Of a DNA stretch of 61,624 nucleotides, positions 57,644 to 61,624 are shown piece by piece; position 1 is the stretch's first letter; each line of letters begins with the position of its first letter. The stretch is taken from contig JAHDIK010000017.1 in NCBI GenBank assembly GCA_020630795.1, positions 1 to 61,624 of the forward strand, written 5' to 3'. This stretch comes from Colwellia sp. (lineage in GTDB: Bacteria; Pseudomonadota; Gammaproteobacteria; Enterobacterales; Alteromonadaceae). The translations under genes were made by a program, and so were the position numbers. The notes beneath the pieces were generated by a model that was not told the DNA's origin, ran no database searches, and was given only the letters and a program-made list of their open reading frames with translations.

Positions 57644-59221
57644 ATGAAAATGTTTCCAAATGTCCTGCATAAAATTAAAAAATCAATCATGATTAGTTGT
57701 TGTGTTGCTACGGTAATGAGTTGCTCTTCAGGAACAACGCTAACACAACACACTGAAGAGCAGCCCAATAAAAAGCCTAATGTAATATGGCTCGTGCTAG
57801 AAGACATCTCTCTTGAAGTAGGTGCTTATGGTGATACTTTAGTAAAAACCCCTAATCTTGATCGATTAGCGACCCAAGGTACTCGTTATACTAACGCGTA
57901 TGCTACATCTTCCGTTTGTTCGCCCTCTCGTTCTGCATTTTTCACAGGAATGAATCAAACCAGTATTGGCGCGCATCATCATCGAAGCCACCTCAAAGAC
58001 GGATACAAGCTACCTAAACATGTAAAAATGCTGTCTGAGTACTTACGTGATGAAGGTTATTACAACTTACTTATGGGACCAAAACAAAAAACAGACTTTA
58101 ATTTTAACCATATTGCGAGCGCGTTCGATGCTACCGACGGTGAAATTAAGTACTCTGGCGGAGCATATACCCATGCTCCTATTGATACTAAAATTTTAGG
58201 TAATAATGCTTGGAAGCAATACAAAAAAGAGGCCCCAAACAAACCATTTTTTGCTCAAATAAATTACAGTGAAACACACAGAACATTTATTGCAGACCCT
58301 AAAAACCCAGTAAACCCAGATCACGTAAAGCTACCTAGTTATTACCCTGACCATGAATTAGCAAGACGAGATTGGGCGTTATATTTGGAAACCGTTCAAA
58401 CGGTAGACCAAAAAGTTGGACGTTTATTTGATGAACTAGAATCTGCCGGAGCGTTAGATAATACAATAGTGTTTATATTTGGAGATCACGGTCGAGCAAT
58501 GCTAAGAGACAAACAATGGCTATACGATGGAGGGTTACGCGTACCATTAATTGTTGTTGGTAAAGGCATAGAACAAGGTAAAGTAGAAAATAAAATGGTA
58601 AGTTTAGTCGACTTAGCTCCTACTACCCTAGACCTAATTGGTGCCAATGTACCAAGCTATATGGATGGTAAAGTATTTATGGGCGATAACGCCGAGCATC
58701 GTACCCACGTATTTGCTCAACGAGACCGTTGTGACGAAACAGATGACCGTATACGCTCAGTTCGCGATAAACGTTTCCACTATATAAAAAATTACTATCC
58801 TGAAAAGCCATACACACAATTCAACACCTATAAAAAACTACAATACCCTGTACTAACGTTGATGCAAAAATTACACGAAGAAGGAAAACTAACACCTGAA
58901 CAAGCATTGTTTTTTGCAGATAAACGACCTGCTGAAGAGTTATACGATACCTTGTTAGATCCCGATGAAGTAAATAACCTTGCAAACGACCCTAAATATG
59001 CAAACAAATTAGCATCAATGCGTTCGGAGCTAACAAGCTGGCAAGAAAGAACAGGAGATATGGGACTCGTCGATGAAGACCCTGCTGAAATGGCACATTG
59101 GGATAACTTCTTTGAAAAGCATTATAAAGACCAAATGGAAGCTAGAGGACTTAAAACTAACGTTGACCACGATACATATTTAGCTTGGTGGGATACATTT
59201 TTAAAAGATTTAGGAAAATAG
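57644..59221 (+). CDS. Sulfatase, heparan N-sulfatase-like lipoprotein
   Basis: 525 residues with a lipoprotein signal (VMSC, Cys27). Formylglycine motif C92-SPSR-SAFFTG is canonical. The first metal segment is WLVLEDISLEVG, with Glu-Asp instead of Asp-Asp, and the second is FIFGDHGRAMLRDKQ, the pattern of the N-sulfoglucosamine sulfohydrolase-like group to which the two HEAT-tailed proteins also belong. It ends an operon of three sulfatases and starts 3 bases after its neighbour, so translation is probably coupled. Confidence 0.92.
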   Translation: MKMFPNVLHKIKKSIMISCCVATVMSCSSGTTLTQHTEEQPNKKPNVIWLVLEDISLEVGAYGDTLVKTPNLDRLATQGTRYTNAYATSSVCSPSRSAFFTGMNQTSIGAHHHRSHLKDGYKLPKHVKMLSEYLRDEGYYNLLMGPKQKTDFNFNHIASAFDATDGEIKYSGGAYTHAPIDTKILGNNAWKQYKKEAPNKPFFAQINYSETHRTFIADPKNPVNPDHVKLPSYYPDHELARRDWALYLETVQTVDQKVGRLFDELESAGALDNTIVFIFGDHGRAMLRDKQWLYDGGLRVPLIVVGKGIEQGKVENKMVSLVDLAPTTLDLIGANVPSYMDGKVFMGDNAEHRTHVFAQRDRCDETDDRIRSVRDKRFHYIKNYYPEKPYTQFNTYKKLQYPVLTLMQKLHEEGKLTPEQALFFADKRPAEELYDTLLDPDEVNNLANDPKYANKLASMRSELTSWQERTGDMGLVDEDPAEMAHWDNFFEKHYKDQMEARGLKTNVDHDTYLAWWDTFLKDLGK

Positions 59222-59300
59222 CCCGTAAGTGAACATGCTTAGTTAATAACAATTAACCGTACCTCTTAACGGTTTAATAGTTGTCTTAAAGCTAAACATT

Positions 59301-59326
59301 AAAAAGCCCGAGTTATCGGGCTTTTT
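59301..59326. terminator. Bidirectional terminator at the right edge of the locus
   Basis: An 11-base stem, AAAAAGCCCGA with TCGGGCTTTTT, closed by GTTA. It ends the sulfatase operon and also the convergent small membrane-protein gene. Confidence 0.92.
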
Positions 59327-59348
59327 CAAATACTGCACAAGTACCGCA

Positions 59349-59636
59349 TTACTTTATACTATCTATATAACTAAATAACCCACCAACTTTTAGTATAATA
59401 AACGTAATACACAGCAATATAGCGCCTGAATAAACCATTTTCGCTGAATATGCTGTTTCTTTCCAATACTTAGCACAATAAATAAGGGATATTGGCCAAA
59501 CCAATAAAGTACACCAACCCCACAACTTATTACGTTTACCTAACGCTGTTATCGCAGTAAAAATAGATCCAACTGCAAATAACATTAGCCCTATCGCACC
59601 ACTAAGCAATGCAGAAATAACCCAAAAGTGTTCCAT
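59349..59636 (-). CDS. Small membrane protein of unknown function
   Basis: 95 residues with three hydrophobic helices (about 5-30, 38-55 and 66-88), and a charged loop with KRNK between the first two, which suggests the inner-membrane topology. The ATG is preceded by GGAAAG. I do not recognise the family. It stands alone, convergent with the last sulfatase gene and separated from it by a terminator. Confidence 0.7.
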   Translation of the reverse strand: MEHFWVISALLSGAIGLMLFAVGSIFTAITALGKRNKLWGWCTLLVWPISLIYCAKYWKETAYSAKMVYSGAILLCITFIILKVGGLFSYIDSIK

Positions 59637-59799
59637 AACTTTCCAAATACTGTGTCACATACGCGTATAACATACGCCTTTATCAATACTGCGCAGTATA
59701 AACTAAAAACGTGCGAGTAAACCTCCGTTTAACCATAAAAAGCCATTTGTTTTGTAATAAACCAATGGCGATAAGGTGTGGGGCTAGCATGACTGAAAC

Positions 59800-60354
59800 T
59801 TAACCAATCAACAAATGAGCAACTCTACGCCCCAAATATTGTGCGGTAATGAGATCCTCTTGATGTATTTCAGTTCCCTCACTTTTTGCAATAACACCAC
59901 TTTGAGCTCCCATTAAATTCGGTATGTTATCTCGTTTTATTCCACGCATATCGATTCCGGCCCATAACATTCCATGTTGATTAGCTAACGTTTGAAAATA
60001 TTGCATTGTGACTTCTTGATCGCCAGCATAACAACTACCAACCGTAAAGCCTGCTGCTATTTTATTCGTCCAACCACCAATCGACCAAATTTCACTACTA
60101 GCATCTGCGAACGCTTTAAACTGAGCAGATACTGATCCCATATACGTAGGAGATCCAAATATAACCGCGTCAGCACGAGAAATTGATTCAAGTACTACTT
60201 GCGAGTTATAACGCCCGTTAATGATATCTTTTCCGTTAATTCGAAGTAAATTAACACTAACCCCTTCTACGCTTTGTACCCCTTCGCAAATCGCGTGTGC
60301 AATACTTTTAGTTGTACCTGTAACAGAATAAAAAATTACCGCTATTGTTTTCAT
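59800..60354 (-). CDS. Flavodoxin/WrbA-like NAD(P)H:quinone oxidoreductase-type protein
   Basis: 184 residues from the ATG at 60354, with TAGGAG upstream; a TTG three codons earlier is possible. The FMN-binding loop is VIFYSVTGTTKSIAHAI near residues 6-22; GSPTYMGSVSAQFKAFAD and AGFTVGSCYAGDQEVTM are the other cofactor-binding blocks of the NADPH-dependent FMN reductase/WrbA fold. It follows the glyoxalase-like gene by 20 bases. Both lie divergent from soxR and are probably controlled by SoxR in response to redox-cycling compounds. Confidence 0.85.
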   Translation of the reverse strand: MKTIAVIFYSVTGTTKSIAHAICEGVQSVEGVSVNLLRINGKDIINGRYNSQVVLESISRADAVIFGSPTYMGSVSAQFKAFADASSEIWSIGGWTNKIAAGFTVGSCYAGDQEVTMQYFQTLANQHGMLWAGIDMRGIKRDNIPNLMGAQSGVIAKSEGTEIHQEDLITAQYLGRRVAHLLIG

Positions 60355-60374
60355 ATTCAACAATCTCCTAACCT

Positions 60375-60791
60375 TTAACGATAAAGATTACGTTGTTCAG
60401 GTAAGTCACTCATGTATTCCACAAACTCTACCTCAACTCCGTTAGGGTCTAGATAGTAGGCGTTACGGCGATAGGGTTCGTCTGAACCATCTTTTGCGCG
60501 TTTATATCCCGCATTAAATAAACGCTTTTCTAAAGATTCAAGATCAACAACAACAAAAGCAAAGTGCGCTAAACCTGGTTGATGTGAAGTAAGGTCACGA
60601 CTTTCCCCCACTCCACTGTCGTTAAATGTTAAATAGTACTTATCATCACCAAAATGTACCCACTTTCTTGGTTTTCCATACCAAACTTGGTCTCCTGAGC
60701 CACGAATTGACCATTGAGGGAACGCCGCCTGATAAAACTCAACAGTTTTTTCTATATTAAATACCACTAAATTTACGTGTTCTATATACAT
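60375..60791 (-). CDS. VOC family (glyoxalase-like) protein
   Basis: 138 residues from the ATG at 60791, which has AAGGAAG upstream; an in-frame earlier start overlaps the SoxR box and is rejected. The VOC repeat pattern is clear: IEHVNLVVFNIEKTVEFYQAAF at the start, GLAHFAFVV in the middle and YLDPNGVEVEFVEYM at the end. Metal ligands of the fold (His4, His near 76, Glu near 125) seem present. Family members are glyoxalases, dioxygenases or resistance proteins. It is first in a two-gene transcript with the flavodoxin-like gene. Confidence 0.88.
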   Translation of the reverse strand: MYIEHVNLVVFNIEKTVEFYQAAFPQWSIRGSGDQVWYGKPRKWVHFGDDKYYLTFNDSGVGESRDLTSHQPGLAHFAFVVVDLESLEKRLFNAGYKRAKDGSDEPYRRNAYYLDPNGVEVEFVEYMSDLPEQRNLYR

Positions 60792-60832
60792 GTAATACTT
60801 CCTTTTTTTATTTAAGTTATTGCGAATATAAA

Positions 60833-60852
60833 ACCTCAACCTAACTTGAGGT
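60833..60852. promoter_or_regulatory. SoxR binding site between the VOC gene and soxR
   Basis: ACCTCAACCTAACTTGAGGT, with 7-base arms around a 6-base centre, very like the E. coli soxS operator (CCTCAA...TTGAGG with 18-base core). Position fits control of both divergent genes. Confidence 0.85.
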
Positions 60853-60899
60853 CAAGCACTAAAAGCGATAAAATTTACATAAGTAAAAAGGAATCCAAA

Positions 60900-61343
60900 A
60901 TGAAAGATCAAACACTTACCATTGGAGCAGTTGCTAAACGGTGTGGCGTAAATGTTTCAACACTTCATTTTTATGAAGAAAAAGGCTTGATAAAAAGTTG
61001 GCGTAATAGCGGTAATCAAAGACGTTACAATAAAGAAGTACTCAGACGTGTTTCATTGATAAAAGCCGCGCAGAAAATGGGCATAACATTAGCCGAAATT
61101 AAAGCACAATTATCAACCCTTAAAGATAAAACAGCGCCTTCACAAAAAGACTGGCAACGACTTTCTGAAAACTGGCAACAAGAACTCAATAACAGAATAC
61201 AAACCATGGAAAGATTGCGCGACTATTTAAGCGGTTGTATCGGTTGTGGGTGTTTATCAATGAAAGTATGTCCGCTTTATAATGAAGACGATAAGTTAGC
61301 TAAAAAAGGTCAAGGCGCTGTACTTGTAGACGGTCAATCCTAA
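60900..61343 (+). CDS. soxR: Redox-sensitive MerR-type regulator SoxR
   Basis: 147 residues from the ATG at 60900, with AAAGGAAT upstream. The N-terminal MerR helix-turn-helix is LTIGAVAKRCGVNVSTLHFYEEKGLI, followed by a dimerisation helix and the [2Fe-2S] ligands C113-IG-C116-G-C118-5-C124 (SGCIGCGCLSMKVCPLY), the SoxR signature. Oxidation of the cluster by redox-cycling compounds switches on the target promoter. Here the targets seem to be the VOC and flavodoxin-like genes, not soxS, which is absent. Confidence 0.96.
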   Translation: MKDQTLTIGAVAKRCGVNVSTLHFYEEKGLIKSWRNSGNQRRYNKEVLRRVSLIKAAQKMGITLAEIKAQLSTLKDKTAPSQKDWQRLSENWQQELNNRIQTMERLRDYLSGCIGCGCLSMKVCPLYNEDDKLAKKGQGAVLVDGQS

Positions 61344-61444
61344 TCAACACATAAAAAAGCTCATTAGAAAGTTATGAGAACCGGCTCTCGCGGCATACGT
61401 TAATTATACGTTTAATACCATCTATTAGTTATACGAGGTGGTAT

Positions 61445-61525
61445 ATGAATTTACGAAGCACGGTAAGCATTAAAGATTTTCTGGTGATTACGTTAGTAAT
61501 AATACGAGTTATGGTTGTTTTTTGA
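61445..61525 (+). CDS. Possible 26-residue small protein
   Basis: ATG at 61445, 6 bases after GAGGTGG, opens 26 codons ending in TGA at 61523-61525: MNLRSTVSIKDFLVITLVII at the start, hydrophobic and ending MVVF. It could be a membrane micropeptide or a chance frame. No terminator or homologue is known to me. Confidence 0.25.
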   Translation: MNLRSTVSIKDFLVITLVIIRVMVVF

Positions 61526-61624
61526 GGAATGTACCGTTCAATCATGTGGAGTAAAAAATGCAGGAATGACGACCCTGTAACTAAATCTGTGTAACTGCCT
61601 ATTATTAATACCCATGTAGGGTTT

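Noticed and set aside
59222..61624. Right-hand attachment site matching the tRNA-fMet 3' end
   Set aside because: I looked for the tRNA 3' sequence on both strands and found no convincing copy.

Overview
This window comes from an AT-rich marine gammaproteobacterium, most likely Alteromonadales (Colwelliaceae-like, e.g. Colwellia or Thalassotalea). The evidence is the uvrY-uvrC-pgsA-tRNA(Gly/Cys/Leu) synteny, fabA, rlmKL, uup, hrpA, a DUF3466 protein, a PEP-CTERM protein and a large TonB-dependent receptor. The genus is inferred.

Positions 1-20005 are ordinary chromosomal backbone. They hold hrpA, a CBS-domain protein, an unrecognised protein, a CreA-family protein, a crotonase, a periplasmic binding protein, a seven-tRNA operon (three Gly, one Cys, three Leu), pgsA, uvrC, uvrY, a small basic protein, fabA, a DUF3466 protein, uup, a glutaredoxin-like protein, rlmKL and two tandem initiator tRNAs.

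Positions 20026-59221 form one continuous polysaccharide utilisation locus. I read it as a lambda-carrageenan locus. It encodes two GH150-type lambda-carrageenase-like proteins (beta-propeller plus C-terminal domain), a GH110 alpha-1,3-galactosidase, a GH97 enzyme with a retaining-type Asp, a GH2 beta-galactosidase and six formylglycine sulfatases. Uptake would use a TonB-dependent receptor, a surface lipoprotein and a GPH-type sugar transporter. Regulators are a LacI-family repressor and an ECF sigma/FecR pair whose anti-sigma partner ends in a LamG domain. Unexpected members are an FAD oxidoreductase with a DUF2271 membrane protein, a SASA-type esterase, and an adjacent pair made of a cohesin-like PEP-CTERM protein and a double-dockerin protein. 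No 3,6-anhydrogalactose enzymes are present, which fits lambda-carrageenan, a polymer lacking that sugar.

The locus is divided into transcription units: sigma-FecR-GH97-sulfatase-FAD-DUF2271 (minus); GH110 (plus); sulfatase-MFS-LacI (minus); GH150a (plus); TBDR-lipoprotein (plus); GH150b-GH2 (minus); dockerin-PEP-CTERM-SASA-sulfatase (minus); three sulfatases (plus). A shared near-palindrome, consensus RGGATAGCGCTTACCY, occurs at six or seven promoter regions and is the probable operator of the local LacI protein.

Positions 59349-61624 return to general genes: a small membrane protein, and a SoxR regulator divergent from a glyoxalase-like and a flavodoxin-like gene with a SoxR box between them.
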